A DNA stretch of 56,894 bases from Zoogloea ramigera. GTDB lineage: Bacteria > Pseudomonadota > Gammaproteobacteria > Burkholderiales > Rhodocyclaceae. Under the pieces are notes generated by a model, which was given only the letters and a program-made list of their open reading frames with translations, did no database searches and was not told where the DNA came from. The stretch lies in NCBI RefSeq assembly GCF_006539865.1, contig NZ_BJNV01000027.1, forward strand, positions 1 through 56,894, given 5' to 3'. A program made the position numbers and the translations under genes. Positions 34,641-45,164 of the stretch are shown in pieces. The number at the start of each line of letters is the position of its first letter. Position 1 is the first letter of the stretch.

Positions 34641-34746
34641 AGCCCTCCACCGCAGCCGGCGCGCTAGTGCCGAACGCCCTGCATCTCTTTCTGCATGCAT
34701 ACGGTCACTTGCAGCCGCGTTGACCTGGCTCATCAAAGGCAAACTC

Positions 34747-35148
34747 ATGACAACACCTTCATTCTTCATCACCCCCGGATACGGGACGCGCCTGCATGAC
34801 GCGCTTCATTATTCTCAGGCAATGCGCATTGGTGACCGCGTGGAGATCTCCGGACAGGGCGGATGGAACGACGATCTCGTCATTCCGGAGTCGATTGAGG
34901 AAGAGATCGAGCAGGCGTTCAAGAACGTGGAACGGACGCTCGCGACCGCCGGAGCACGCTGGCCGCATGTGGTCCACGTCAATTCCTATCACGTCGGTGG
35001 ATTCCCTCCCGTGATCAACGAAACAATGGCCAAGCTGTATCGCCACTACATGCCCGACCGCGCTCCAATCTGGACGCAGTTGGGAATCGAAGCGCTGGGG
35101 CTTCCAACCATGCGTATCGAAATTCGCGTAACAGCTATCATCGCCTGA
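34747..35148 (+). CDS. RidA family protein
   Basis: 133 aa from the ATG at 34747. The RidA fold is shown by the beta strand ISGQGGWND, the helix EEIEQAFKNVERTLATAG and the signature HVVHVNSYHVGGFPP followed by RAPIWTQLGIEALGLPTMRIEIRV. The last segment lacks a clear deaminase arginine context of classical RidA, so it belongs to a side branch. RidA proteins remove reactive enamines and imines. E. coli RidA becomes a chaperone after chlorination, which fits this oxidant-linked cluster. It is convergent with the truncated MFS gene. Confidence 0.85.
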   Translation: MTTPSFFITPGYGTRLHDALHYSQAMRIGDRVEISGQGGWNDDLVIPESIEEEIEQAFKNVERTLATAGARWPHVVHVNSYHVGGFPPVINETMAKLYRHYMPDRAPIWTQLGIEALGLPTMRIEIRVTAIIA

Positions 35149-35178
35149 CCCCGCGGTTCGTGCAGGCGCCGTGCCGCG

Positions 35179-35943
35179 CTAATCCCGCACGCCCTGCGCC
35201 CGCTTCTCCATGCATATCATCGTATCGAGAGATCCGGTTATCATCGGCGTGCTCGGAGAACGGGGGGCCGCCTTGGCCTGGTTGGCGCGCCTCGGCTGCC
35301 TGCGGGCGATGGCCAGCACTGCCAGGAGCGTGAGCAACGCCGCCGCATAAAGGAACAGGCCGCCAGGGCCGACGATATTCATTGCAGCTGCTCCTATTAG
35401 GGGGCCAGCGGCTGTCCCGATCCCGTTGAGCAACAGAAGCCCGCGCGCGGTGCCGAGTAGCCGACCGGCCGGAAGATCGTCGTTTGCGACGGCGAGACAC
35501 AACGAATAAATCGGGATGCCAAAGCCGCCGAACAGCGCACCTGCCGCAAGGAGCAGCGGCAGAGGCGCTTCCACCGCCAACGCTACGCCGATGGCAGACG
35601 CTGCGGACGCCAGCGCCGCACCGGCGATGACAAGATTCCGGGGCACTCGATCCGAAAGCCAACCGAGTGGCCAATGGAAGGCGAGCGTTCCACCAAGAAC
35701 CGCAGCCATGAAGGCGGAGATACCGCCCACATCGAGGCCGATGCTCTGGGCGAAGTTCGCGCCCATGCCCCAGAAACCACCGATAGCCAGGCCGGCCAGG
35801 AAAGCGCCAGCCGCAGCGAGAGGTGATACGAGGACGAGGTCCCTGAACGCGACCCATTCCTGTTCCACCTGGGCCGGCGGATGACTGGGCAGCAAGGTGA
35901 TCGGAACCACCGCCGCTGATATCAGCAGCGACACGATGAGGAA
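35179..35943 (-). pseudogene. MFS transporter, 5'-truncated by the mercury transposon
   Basis: The frame runs from the transposon boundary at 35944 to the stop at 35179, about 255 residues with at least six hydrophobic helices. MFS features include the loop LGWLSDRVPRNLVIAGAA and FGGFGIPIYSLCLAVANDD. The N-terminal half is missing, and reading upstream enters the 38-bp repeat where a stop occurs. The protein cannot be a working transporter. The 3' side still abuts ridA, showing where the foreign block was cut. Confidence 0.85.
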
Positions 35944-35981
35944 GGAGTCGCCTCAGAAAACGGAAAATAAAGCACGCTAAG
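35944..35981 (+). repeat. 38-bp Tn21-type inverted repeat (left end of the mer module)
   Basis: Starts GGAGTCGCCTCAGAAAACGG and ends GCACGCTAAG. The outward side faces left. It differs at positions 3 and 8 from the repeat at 18404-18441. The mer module of Tn5053 is described as a relic of a Tn21/Tn501-like transposon with a single end, which is what this is. The 25-bp Tn5053 left end that should lie outside it is absent. Confidence 0.88.
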
Positions 35982-35997
35982 GCGTAGTTCCCTCGGG

Positions 35998-36432
35998 CTA
36001 CACCGCGTCCGCACTGCGCGGTTCTTTCTTCCCTTGCAGTGACGCAATCAGCGGGCAGGAAACGTTCCCCTTCCGCGCATGGCAGGCGCACACCAAATCA
36101 GACAGCACGGCCTCCATGCGCGCCAGGTCAGCCATCCTCTCGCGCACGTCCTTGAGCTTGTGCTCGGCCAGGCTGCTGGCTTCCTCGCAATGGGTGCCAT
36201 CCTCCAGCCGCAGCAGCTCGGCGATCTCATCCAGGCTGAAGCCCAACCGCTGGGCTGATTTCACGAAGCGCACCCGCGTTACATCCGTCTCGCCATAGCG
36301 GCGAATGCTGCCGTAAGGCTTGTCCGGTTCCGGGAGCAAGCCCTTGCGCTGATAGAACCGGATGGTCTCCACATTGACCCCGGCCGTCCTGGCGAAAACG
36401 CCAATGGTCAGGTTCTCCAAATTGTTTTCCAT
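35998..36432 (-). CDS. merR: Mercury-responsive regulator MerR
   Basis: 144 aa. The N-terminal winged HTH ([20 protein letters not shown]) and the three Hg(II)-binding cysteines Cys82, Cys117 and Cys126 are present; Cys115 is also conserved. MerR binds the dyad in the divergent promoter, repressing without Hg(II). With Hg(II) it untwists the 19-bp spacer to activate merTPFADE. The gene is divergent from merT with a 71-bp gap. It is fully intact. Confidence 0.97.
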   Translation of the reverse strand: MENNLENLTIGVFARTAGVNVETIRFYQRKGLLPEPDKPYGSIRRYGETDVTRVRFVKSAQRLGFSLDEIAELLRLEDGTHCEEASSLAEHKLKDVRERMADLARMEAVLSDLVCACHARKGNVSCPLIASLQGKKEPRSADAV

Positions 36433-36437
36433 ATCGC

Positions 36438-36468
36438 TTGACTCCGTACATAACTACGGAAGTAAGCT
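36438..36468 (+). promoter_or_regulatory. mer operator-promoter (PmerT)
   Basis: The -35 TTGACT (36438-36443) and -10 TAAGCT (36463-36468) are separated by 19 bp, the overlong spacing specific for MerR-type promoters. The spacer carries the dyad TCCGTA-CATAAC-TACGGA. This matches mer promoters of Tn21/Tn501 type. Confidence 0.95.
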
Positions 36469-36503
36469 TAAGCTATCCAATTCAGATTCGAAAGGACAAA
36501 CGT

Positions 36504-36854
36504 ATGTCTGAACCTCAAAACGGGCGCGGCGCGCTCTTCACTGGCGGGCTGGCCGCCATCCTCGCCTCGGCTTGCTGCCTCGGGCCGCTGGTTCTGATCG
36601 CCTTGGGGTTCAGCGGCGCTTGGATCGGCAACTTGACGGTGTTGGAACCCTATCGCCCCATCTTTATCGGCGTGGCGCTGGTGGCGTTGTTCTTCGCCTG
36701 GCGGCGCATCTACCGGCCGTCAGCCGCCTGCAAACCGGGTGAGGTTTGCGCGATTCCCCAAGTGCGAGCTACTTACAAGCTCATTTTCTGGGGCGTGGCC
36801 GTGCTGGTTTTGGTCGCGCTCGGATTTCCCTACGTCGTGCCATTTTTCTATTGA
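36504..36854 (+). CDS. merT: Mercuric ion transporter MerT
   Basis: 116 aa from the ATG at 36504; the open frame begins inside the promoter. Three membrane helices. The first carries the Cys24-Cys25 pair (ASACCLGP) and the cytoplasmic loop carries Cys76 and Cys82 (AACKPGEVCAIP). It passes Hg(II) from periplasmic MerP to cytoplasmic MerA. Length and cysteines match the classical protein. Confidence 0.96.
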   Translation: MSEPQNGRGALFTGGLAAILASACCLGPLVLIALGFSGAWIGNLTVLEPYRPIFIGVALVALFFAWRRIYRPSAACKPGEVCAIPQVRATYKLIFWGVAVLVLVALGFPYVVPFFY

Positions 36855-36869
36855 TCACAGGAGTTCACC

Positions 36870-39036
<2,167 letters not shown>

Positions 39037-39052
39037 AAAAAGGAGGTTTTCA

Positions 39053-39418
39053 ATGAGCGCCTACACCGTGTCCCGGCTGGCCCTTGATGCCGGGGTGAGC
39101 GTGCATATCGTGCGCGACTACCTGCTGCGCGGATTGCTGCGTCCGGTGGCGTGCACCCCGGGCGGCTATGGCCTGTTCGATGATGCCGCCTTGCAACGGC
39201 TGTGCTTCGTGCGGGCGGCCTTCGAGGCGGGCATCGGCCTGGACGCGCTGGCGCGGCTGTGCCGGGCGCTGGATGCTGCGGACGGCGATGAAGCGGCCGC
39301 GCAGCTTGCCGTTCTGCGCCAGTTCGTCGAGCGTCGGCGCGAAGCGTTGGCCGATCTGGAGGTGCAGTTGGCCACCATGCCGACCGAGCCGGCACAGCAC
39401 GCGGAGAGTCTGCCATGA
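39053..39418 (+). CDS. merD: Mercury resistance co-regulator MerD
   Basis: 121 aa, MerR-like HTH at the N-terminus ([20 protein letters not shown]). It lacks the Hg(II)-binding cysteines. MerD down-regulates the mer operon by competing at the operator. It overlaps merE by four bases and is 16 bp after merA. Confidence 0.94.
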   Translation: MSAYTVSRLALDAGVSVHIVRDYLLRGLLRPVACTPGGYGLFDDAALQRLCFVRAAFEAGIGLDALARLCRALDAADGDEAAAQLAVLRQFVERRREALADLEVQLATMPTEPAQHAESLP

Positions 39419-39651
39419 ACAGCCCCGAGCGCTTGCCGTCCGAGACGCACAAACCGATCACCGGCTACCTGTGGGGCGCGCTGGCCGTGCTCACCTGTCC
39501 CTGCCATTTGCCGATTCTCGCCATTGTGCTGGCCGGCACGACGGCCGGCGCGTTCATCGGAGAGTACTGGGGTATCGCAGCCCTCACGCTGACCGGTTTG
39601 TTCGTCCTGTCTGTGACACGACTGCTGCGGGCCTTCAAAGATCGATCATGA
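39415..39651 (+). CDS. merE: Broad mercury transporter MerE
   Basis: 78 aa with two membrane helices. The cysteine-containing motif [16 protein letters not shown] in the first helix is conserved. MerE transports Hg(II) and methylmercury in homologous systems. It is the last mer gene and ends 53 bp before the convergent tniR. Confidence 0.94.
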   Translation: MNSPERLPSETHKPITGYLWGALAVLTCPCHLPILAIVLAGTTAGAFIGEYWGIAALTLTGLFVLSVTRLLRAFKDRS

Positions 39652-39703
39652 GCGCTTCCCATTGAGACAAACCACGCTGTCGCTACGTTGCCTCATGCCG
39701 GCA

Positions 39704-40318
39704 TCAAATTCGGCTGAGTAGCTTCTCGCCATCTGGACGTAGCTCACCCTTGGGTGAAACATGCCGATACAGGGTCTGCCGCGTGACGCCAAGTTCCTGG
39801 CACAGGTCGCCGACCTTGGTCTCTGGCTGACCCATTGCCGCCATCGCCAGCCGCAGCTTGGCGGCGGTCATCTTGAACGGCCGGCCGCCTTTCCGCCCGC
39901 GCGCGCGGGCCGAGGCTAGGCCGGCAATCGTGCGCTCCGCGATCAACTCGCGCTCGAACTCGGCCAGGGCGGCGAAGATGCCAAAGACCAGCTTGCCGGC
40001 GGCGGTCGTGGTGTCGATGGCCGCGCCGTGCCCGGTTAATACCTTCAAGCCGATGCCGCGCCCAGTCAGGTCGTGCACGGTGTTGATGAGATGTCGCAGG
40101 TCGCGTCCGAGCCGATCCAGTTTCCACACGACCAGTGTGTCGCCAGTTCGCAACGCCTTCAGGCAGCTCGTCAAGCCGGGCCGATCCTCGCGCATGCCGG
40201 ATGCCTGGTCCTCGTAAAGATGTACTGGATCGACCCCGGCGGCAATCAGCGCGTCGCGCTGCAAATCGGTAGCCTGGGAGCCGTCCGCCTTCGATACCCG
40301 CATGTAGCCTATCAGCAT
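39704..40318 (-). CDS. tniR: Serine resolvase TniR of the Tn5053-type element
   Basis: 204 aa, starting MLIGYMRVSKADGSQATDLQ with the catalytic serine, followed by VWKLDRLGRDLRHLINTV and a C-terminal HTH (KVGDLCQELGVTRQTLYRHV). It resolves cointegrates formed by TniABQ. The res site lies just upstream, between tniR and tniQ. Confidence 0.95.
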   Translation of the reverse strand: MLIGYMRVSKADGSQATDLQRDALIAAGVDPVHLYEDQASGMREDRPGLTSCLKALRTGDTLVVWKLDRLGRDLRHLINTVHDLTGRGIGLKVLTGHGAAIDTTTAAGKLVFGIFAALAEFERELIAERTIAGLASARARGRKGGRPFKMTAAKLRLAMAAMGQPETKVGDLCQELGVTRQTLYRHVSPKGELRPDGEKLLSRI

Positions 40319-40325
40319 GTCGTAC

Positions 40326-40355
40326 CTGTCACATATACGTTCGATTATGTGACAG
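40326..40355. promoter_or_regulatory. res site dyad of tniR
   Basis: Perfect inverted repeat CTGTCACATA (40326-40335) and TATGTGACAG (40346-40355) with a 10-bp centre. Additional GTCAC and GTGACAG half sites lie towards 40450, beyond the tniQ stop. This is the recombination site for TniR. Confidence 0.8.
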
Positions 40356-40378
40356 TGTGATCCAGAAAGTTATGGCCG

Positions 40379-41596
40379 TCAAAAATTGTCACTTAACCCG
40401 TCATTCTGTCTAAGGCATGCAAAGGGTCCGTCAGGCATATAATGTGACAGAAATTCTGGAGGGATGCCCTCCTTTACAAACGTGACGCGCAAGCGCTCCA
40501 GCGACTCGGGGTCATGCCGTCCATAGGATGCGAGCGCGAACAGTGAGCGGGCGGTTTCGGGGTTGTGTCGCGCCTCGACAATGGCATCGCCGATTGCTTT
40601 GACGGCTTGCTGCCAATGATTGATCGGCTCGGTTTTCTGCACAACCGCTGGCAGGCCATTGGTGAACCCGGTCAACGGCTCTGGCAGGAACAGCACAGCC
40701 TGTTCCCCGCGCGGACTCAGCACCTTCGATTCGATCAGGTCGATGGCGATGGCCGCCGCCTCCAGCATCTGCAACTGTATCGTCGGGTCCAGAATCTCGT
40801 AGGGATGCCAAAGACTTTGCCCGGCGCGTAGCGGATGGCCGCAGCGCTCCCAGATATAGCGAATACTGCCGGCGCAAGTCCCGCAATGCGAGAGCGGGGT
40901 ATTCAGCTCATCAAGCAGGGTGCGCAGCAACCGAAACCAGAGGCCGGCATGGATGCGTCGACGCGGCAATTCCACATACCCCAGCGTCAGCGCCTGCCAG
41001 GTACGCCGGTCCATCGTCGCGATGGCGTCGTTGGCTGGGCGCGGCGAAGCGTCGGCGTTCTCCCAGCCGAGAAAACGCCCCGGTACGCCCCAATAGGATT
41101 CCAGCCAGCAGCCATGCAGCGGACAGCTCAGCATCAGGGGCAGCTTCCAGGCGAGTAACACAGCTTGATCCGTTGGGTTATTCAGACAGAGCGGGCAGGC
41201 CCGATGGATTGACCGGCCGGGCAGCCACGCGCGCCAGCTCGTGATCGATCTCGTCTTGCGCTTGCGCTTCGGCAGCAATACCGAGAACTGGAACGCATAG
41301 GTTTCCAGGGCGGCCGGAGCACGGTCGTCGAGGCTGTCCAGCAGCCACGGCACCCAGCCGGCGACGCTCATGCCGCGCAGCCGGTCCAGCTCGATGCCGC
41401 TTCGCTGGGAGAGCATCGTCAGCAGCGCCAGTGGTGGTGCGGTGTCCAGATCATCGGCCTGGCCGTGCCCGAGATCGTGTTCCAGCAGGTCGAGCATATC
41501 CATCTGATAGCAGGCGGCGACGCGATTGAGCCATGAGGACAGGGCTTCGCCTTCTCTGGGAGCTGGATGCAGCGGCCAGCGTGGAGCCGATTTCAC
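40379..41596 (-). CDS. tniQ: Transposition protein TniQ
   Basis: 405 aa from the GTG at 41596, overlapping the tniB stop. The frame is open upstream, but tniB already occupies that region and 405 aa is the Tn5053 length. N-terminal TniQ domain with EGEALSSWLNRVAACYQ. Zinc-finger-like CPLCLNNPTDQ and HCGTCAGS cysteine pairs are present. TniQ is required for transposition with TniA and TniB. TniQ homologues also link transposases to target selectors. Confidence 0.93.
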   Translation of the reverse strand: MKSAPRWPLHPAPREGEALSSWLNRVAACYQMDMLDLLEHDLGHGQADDLDTAPPLALLTMLSQRSGIELDRLRGMSVAGWVPWLLDSLDDRAPAALETYAFQFSVLLPKRKRKTRSITSWRAWLPGRSIHRACPLCLNNPTDQAVLLAWKLPLMLSCPLHGCWLESYWGVPGRFLGWENADASPRPANDAIATMDRRTWQALTLGYVELPRRRIHAGLWFRLLRTLLDELNTPLSHCGTCAGSIRYIWERCGHPLRAGQSLWHPYEILDPTIQLQMLEAAAIAIDLIESKVLSPRGEQAVLFLPEPLTGFTNGLPAVVQKTEPINHWQQAVKAIGDAIVEARHNPETARSLFALASYGRHDPESLERLRVTFVKEGIPPEFLSHYMPDGPFACLRQNDGLSDNF

Positions 41597-42510
41597 ATCA
41601 GTTCCTGCTCGAACTGCCGACGCCGCTCGCTGGGGCCGGTGTAATCGGCCATGCTCAGCGTGCGATGGTTGATCGCTTCCTCGCCGCTCTCCACGGCGGC
41701 GAGGGCTGCCGCCATCAGCAAGTGCGTCAGTTCGCCGATGGTGCCTTCGCTGCGTGTGAGCAGGTAGCGGGCCATGTCCAGCGTGGCAATCGACGAGGGG
41801 CGCCGCAGTGGAAGCGAAGCGGCGAAGCTGGCGAGCAGTGAGCAGCAATCGTCGTTGGCCTCCCACACCGGCAGCATCATCGGCTCGAACCGATTTTCCA
41901 ACTGGTCATCCGAGCGAATGGCGAGGTAGGCGTCGCGCGTGCCGACCCCGACCAGCGGGATACGTAGTTCGTTGCCGAGGAAGCGCAGCAGGTTGAGGAA
42001 TTCCCGGCGGTTGACGCTGTTGCCGGCCAGGACGTTGTGCAGCTCGTCGATCACCAGCATGCGCACGCCGACCTTGCGCAGCAAGGCCAGCGCCAGTTGC
42101 TCCATTTCCGGCAGCCGTGGGCGCGGGCGCAGTGGCGCGCCCATCGCGGCGAGCAGTGCGACGTAGAAGCGGATCACCGACGGCTCGGACGGCATCTGCA
42201 CGACCAGCACCGGGATGTGCTCCTGGTCGGCATCAGCACTGGCCGGATGTGTGCGCCGGAATTTCTCGACGATCATCGACTTGCCGTTGTTGGTTGGGCC
42301 GACCAGCAGCAAGTTGGGCATGCGTTGCTTATTCGGCCACGCATACAGGGTTTCCAGCCGGTTCAATGCCTCGATTGCGCGTGGATAGCCAATCCAGCGG
42401 TCGGCGCGAAAGCGCTGGATGCGCTCGTCCGCCGGCAGCCGAGCCAGCCCCTGCGCTGCCGGCAGGAGGTGGGACAGGTCGATGATGGGATATTCGTCCA
42501 CGGCTACCAT
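41593..42510 (-). CDS. tniB: Transposition ATPase TniB
   Basis: 305 aa, AAA+ ATPase with Walker A VGPTNNGKSMI and Walker B RMLVIDELHN. It regulates target choice and activates TniA, like TnsC and MuB. It overlaps tniA by seven bases and tniQ by four, showing translational coupling. Confidence 0.95.
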   Translation of the reverse strand: MVAVDEYPIIDLSHLLPAAQGLARLPADERIQRFRADRWIGYPRAIEALNRLETLYAWPNKQRMPNLLLVGPTNNGKSMIVEKFRRTHPASADADQEHIPVLVVQMPSEPSVIRFYVALLAAMGAPLRPRPRLPEMEQLALALLRKVGVRMLVIDELHNVLAGNSVNRREFLNLLRFLGNELRIPLVGVGTRDAYLAIRSDDQLENRFEPMMLPVWEANDDCCSLLASFAASLPLRRPSSIATLDMARYLLTRSEGTIGELTHLLMAAALAAVESGEEAINHRTLSMADYTGPSERRRQFEQELM

Positions 42511-44183
42511 TCCTCGATCTGGTCGAACGGTTTGGCCGGTGTCAGGTTATCTGCCTGCGGGTCGGCAACGTCCGTTTCCGGTGGAGTCGGCTTGTCCGGC
42601 GGAACCGACACCTTGAGGTGCTGGCGGCGATCCGCATCACGCCGCGCCTTGCGCGTGGCTTTCTGTGCGCTGGTCACGATCTCGCGCATCTGCCCGATCA
42701 TGCGGAACAGCGCCGATTCATCCACCTGTTCGCGCCCTTGCTGCCGCAATTTCGCCAGCGCCTGCCGTTGTTCCCAGAGGGTGACTGCCGGGTGCGACAA
42801 GGTACGGTAGGGGATTTCCAGATAATGCTGCCCCTCCGGTTCCAGCACCCAGATACGGCTGATGTCACGCGGGTCGCGCCGAATCAGGAAGGCCGGCCAG
42901 CGCTCGCGCCGCGCGATCCACGGTTTGAGCGCATCGGCGTAATAGTGGATGTGGTCGAGGACGAAGCCGGTGCGGGTCAGGGTGCGGCGAATGATGGGCA
43001 GGAAATCGACCAGGAAAGCCGTAGCGCGGGTGACGACAGCCGGTACACCGACAAGCCCCACCGCCTCGGCCCAGCGCGCCGCCGGCGGCTGAAGCAGGCC
43101 GTTGTGCACAGAGCCGTGATAGGTGCCCACCGCCAACGTGAGCCAGCGCTCCAGCTCATGCAATGTCAGAGCGGCCTTGTTTTCGGAATCGTAGTCCCCG
43201 CGCTGGTCAGGGTTGGAGAAGGTCGTCCCTGGCAATTCATCGTGGATCATCTGCATCGCCGTGCCGATGATCCGTTCCACGATGCCGCCATAGTGCGGCT
43301 GCCCTGGGGGACGATAGTCCAACCGGATGCCGTGCTGTTCGCAGCCACGGCGCAGCGCCTCACTTTTGAACTCGGCCGCGTTGTCCAGGTAGAGCAGCCT
43401 GGGCTTGCCGCTCATCGGCCAATCCATTTCTATATTCAGACCCTCCAGCCAGGGACGCTTGTCGCAGGCAACATGCACAAGGCACAGGCCGACCGAAACG
43501 GATGACGGCGCTTCCAATGTGACCACCATGCCGAGCACGCAGCGGGTGAACACGTCGATGGCGAGGGTGAGGTACGGCCGGCGAATCGGTTGCCGGTCGC
43601 GCTCGTCCACCACGATCAGGTCGATGACTGTGTGATCGATCTGCACTTGTTCCAGTGGCGCGGTCATGGCGGGGGGCTCACCACCGACACCTTGCAGGCT
43701 GCGTGACGCATCCTGACCTTCCCGGCGGCGAGCGGCCTTGAGCGGATCGAGGCCGGCGATCCGCAGGGCCACAGTGTTGCGCGCTGGCACCCGTAGCTTT
43801 TGTGCTTTACAAGCCTGCGCGACCTCGCGGTGGAACGCCGCCAAGCTACGCTTCTGCTTGGTCAGGAAGCGCTTTTGCAGCAACTCGCGGATGATGCGCT
43901 CGACCGATTCCGGCAAGCGTCCCTTGCCTTTTCCGCCGCCGGATTGGCTGCGAGCCAAGTCAGTCACAAGCCCCGAGCCTTGCCGGGCACGGCGGATCAG
44001 GACATACACCTGCCGCCTGGACAGGCTAAGCGCGTGAGCAGCGGCATCGGCGGCTTCATGCCCGACCACATCAAGGGCTGCCAGCGGCCCGATGAATTCC
44101 GCCCGTTGCCGGGCCTGCGCCCATGCCGCATCGGGCAGGGTGGCCACGCCTTGCTCGGCAATCAATGATGTGTCTGACGGCAT
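42504..44183 (-). CDS. tniA: Transposase TniA (DDE)
   Basis: 559 aa from the ATG at 44183 (MPSDTSLIAEQGV), the established TniA length. An rve-type integrase core is present: QIDHTVIDLIVVDE (first Asp), LLYLDNAAEFKSEALRRG (second Asp), and YGGIVERIIGTAMQMI (Glu). It cuts and joins the 25-bp transposon ends in Tn402/Tn5053-type transposition. The right-end repeats lie just upstream. This transposase could act in trans on the 1.03-kb unit at 14351-15382. Confidence 0.96.
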   Translation of the reverse strand: MPSDTSLIAEQGVATLPDAAWAQARQRAEFIGPLAALDVVGHEAADAAAHALSLSRRQVYVLIRRARQGSGLVTDLARSQSGGGKGKGRLPESVERIIRELLQKRFLTKQKRSLAAFHREVAQACKAQKLRVPARNTVALRIAGLDPLKAARRREGQDASRSLQGVGGEPPAMTAPLEQVQIDHTVIDLIVVDERDRQPIRRPYLTLAIDVFTRCVLGMVVTLEAPSSVSVGLCLVHVACDKRPWLEGLNIEMDWPMSGKPRLLYLDNAAEFKSEALRRGCEQHGIRLDYRPPGQPHYGGIVERIIGTAMQMIHDELPGTTFSNPDQRGDYDSENKAALTLHELERWLTLAVGTYHGSVHNGLLQPPAARWAEAVGLVGVPAVVTRATAFLVDFLPIIRRTLTRTGFVLDHIHYYADALKPWIARRERWPAFLIRRDPRDISRIWVLEPEGQHYLEIPYRTLSHPAVTLWEQRQALAKLRQQGREQVDESALFRMIGQMREIVTSAQKATRKARRDADRRQHLKVSVPPDKPTPPETDVADPQADNLTPAKPFDQIEEW

Positions 44184-44301
44184 GCTCACACCTCGCTTTG
44201 GTGCACACGAGTATTGAGCATAGTCGAGATTGGTGAAGATGACTTCTGATATTTGGCTATCAGGAGCTGACTGCACTCCGGACGTTACGTCCAGTTAATT
44301 G

Positions 44302-44326
44302 GTGCAATCGTCTTCTGAAAACGACA
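44302..44326 (-). repeat. Tn5053-type 25-bp inverted repeat (IRt)
   Basis: On the minus strand it begins TGTCGTTTTCAGAAGACG and ends GATTGCAC. The inward repeat ATCAGGAGCTGACTGCAC (about 44259-44276) is a further TniA-binding repeat. The right flank is GCTGG. The matching left end is not at the mer side, so no target duplication can be assigned. Confidence 0.9.
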
Positions 44327-44353
44327 GCTGGCCAGAGAGGTGGCGATGTCTCA

Positions 44354-44382
44354 GAAACGGTCGTTTTTGAGATAACCGTTTC
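44354..44382. repeat. Inverted repeat beside the transposon end (res-like)
   Basis: GAAACGGT (44354-44361) and ACCGTTTC (44375-44382) form a perfect 8-bp dyad, 28 bp outside the Tn5053-type right end. Members of this family insert at res sites, so this may be a remnant of the target resolvase site. No resolvase gene adjoins it on this side. Confidence 0.35.
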
Positions 44383-44438
44383 AGGGAGTTCAGGCGTGAT
44401 GCCATCCGGCATTTTGGCTACAATGACCGCGGGCTGGA

Positions 44439-44495
44439 TCAAAGCCTGCTGCCCGCCTCGGCGAACCTGGATAGGATGATCTTCACTTTACACAT
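44439..44495 (-). pseudogene. Truncated copy of the small gene split by the IS4 element
   Basis: The start MCKVKIILSRFAEA and its upstream DNA are nearly identical to the gene beginning at 50105. After 14 residues the sequence diverges (GSRL then a TGA at 44439-44441). It is a fragment produced by recombination near the mercury transposon. Confidence 0.6.
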
Positions 44496-44522
44496 AGAGA
44501 TCCCATTGCGGACTCGGATGCG
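44455..44522. repeat. 68-bp direct repeat, copy A
   Basis: 65 of 68 bases match 50065-50132 in the same orientation. It covers the start and upstream region of the small minus-strand gene. Homologous recombination between copies would delete about 5.6 kb, including the AbiE genes and the IS. Confidence 0.85.
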
Positions 44523-44555
44523 GGCACCGTGCCTTCCGCGCTAATGGAGGTCTCC

Positions 44556-45134
44556 ATGCGCTACATCCCCGTTACTGACGTTTTCGTCGAGAAGCTCAAG
44601 CAGCAGGCCAAGAAGCTCAAGCGTAGTAAGGCTATTCAGCAGGCCGAAGCTCTTGACCGTGTTGCCCGAACCTATGGCTTCAACCACTGGGGACATGTCA
44701 CCTGGTGTTTGAAAGAGTCGGCTTCTCGGCAGTCGCAAGGGACTTCGATCAAAGCCGATTTCATCGACCCCACTAAGCTGTCGTTCACGTCAGAAGTTGA
44801 ATACATCATCGGTTGTGCGCTCAAGGGCTCCAGTAACCTGGTTCGCCTGAAGTCCTGCATCCTGTTTTCCACTGGCGACGGGGATGCTTGGCTGCTGGAT
44901 GCTGATGACTATCGTTCCCTCTGCCTGCTTTGGCATGGTGAGCGGCAACCAGCCAAGATCATCGAGGACGAGAAGACCTTCTATGTCGAGTACGACGGTG
45001 TGTTCGACATCAACAGCGGTAGTTTCCGGGTTTCCTCGGAGAACCCGAAGATCGGTCAGCGCACAATCTTCGGGTATCCAGCAGATGACATTGCCGAGCT
45101 TGTCGAGTCCGTCCGACGAAGCTTGGTCCACTGA
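44556..45134 (+). CDS. Protein with an N-terminal glyoxalase-superfamily-like helical domain, upstream of the AbiEii-like toxin
   Basis: 192 aa from the ATG at 44556, behind GGAGG. The N-terminus (VEKLKQQAKKLKRSKAIQQA, then ALDRVARTYGFNHWGHVTWC) resembles the small helical domain found in plasmid glyoxalase-superfamily proteins. The rest (residues 60-190) is not recognised and has mixed strands. No signal peptide. It ends 30 bp before the AbiEii-like gene, so the two are probably co-transcribed. It may be a third component or an accessory regulator of the toxin-antitoxin system, by context only. Confidence 0.6.
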   Translation: MRYIPVTDVFVEKLKQQAKKLKRSKAIQQAEALDRVARTYGFNHWGHVTWCLKESASRQSQGTSIKADFIDPTKLSFTSEVEYIIGCALKGSSNLVRLKSCILFSTGDGDAWLLDADDYRSLCLLWHGERQPAKIIEDEKTFYVEYDGVFDINSGSFRVSSENPKIGQRTIFGYPADDIAELVESVRRSLVH

Positions 45135-45164
45135 CCAAGACTCCCCCTCAACCAGGACAACTAG

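Noticed and set aside
18404..35981. One composite transposon between the two 38-bp repeats
   Set aside because: Both repeats face with their outer side into the block, and the flanking genes are truncated at both borders, so the block lies outside the transposons.
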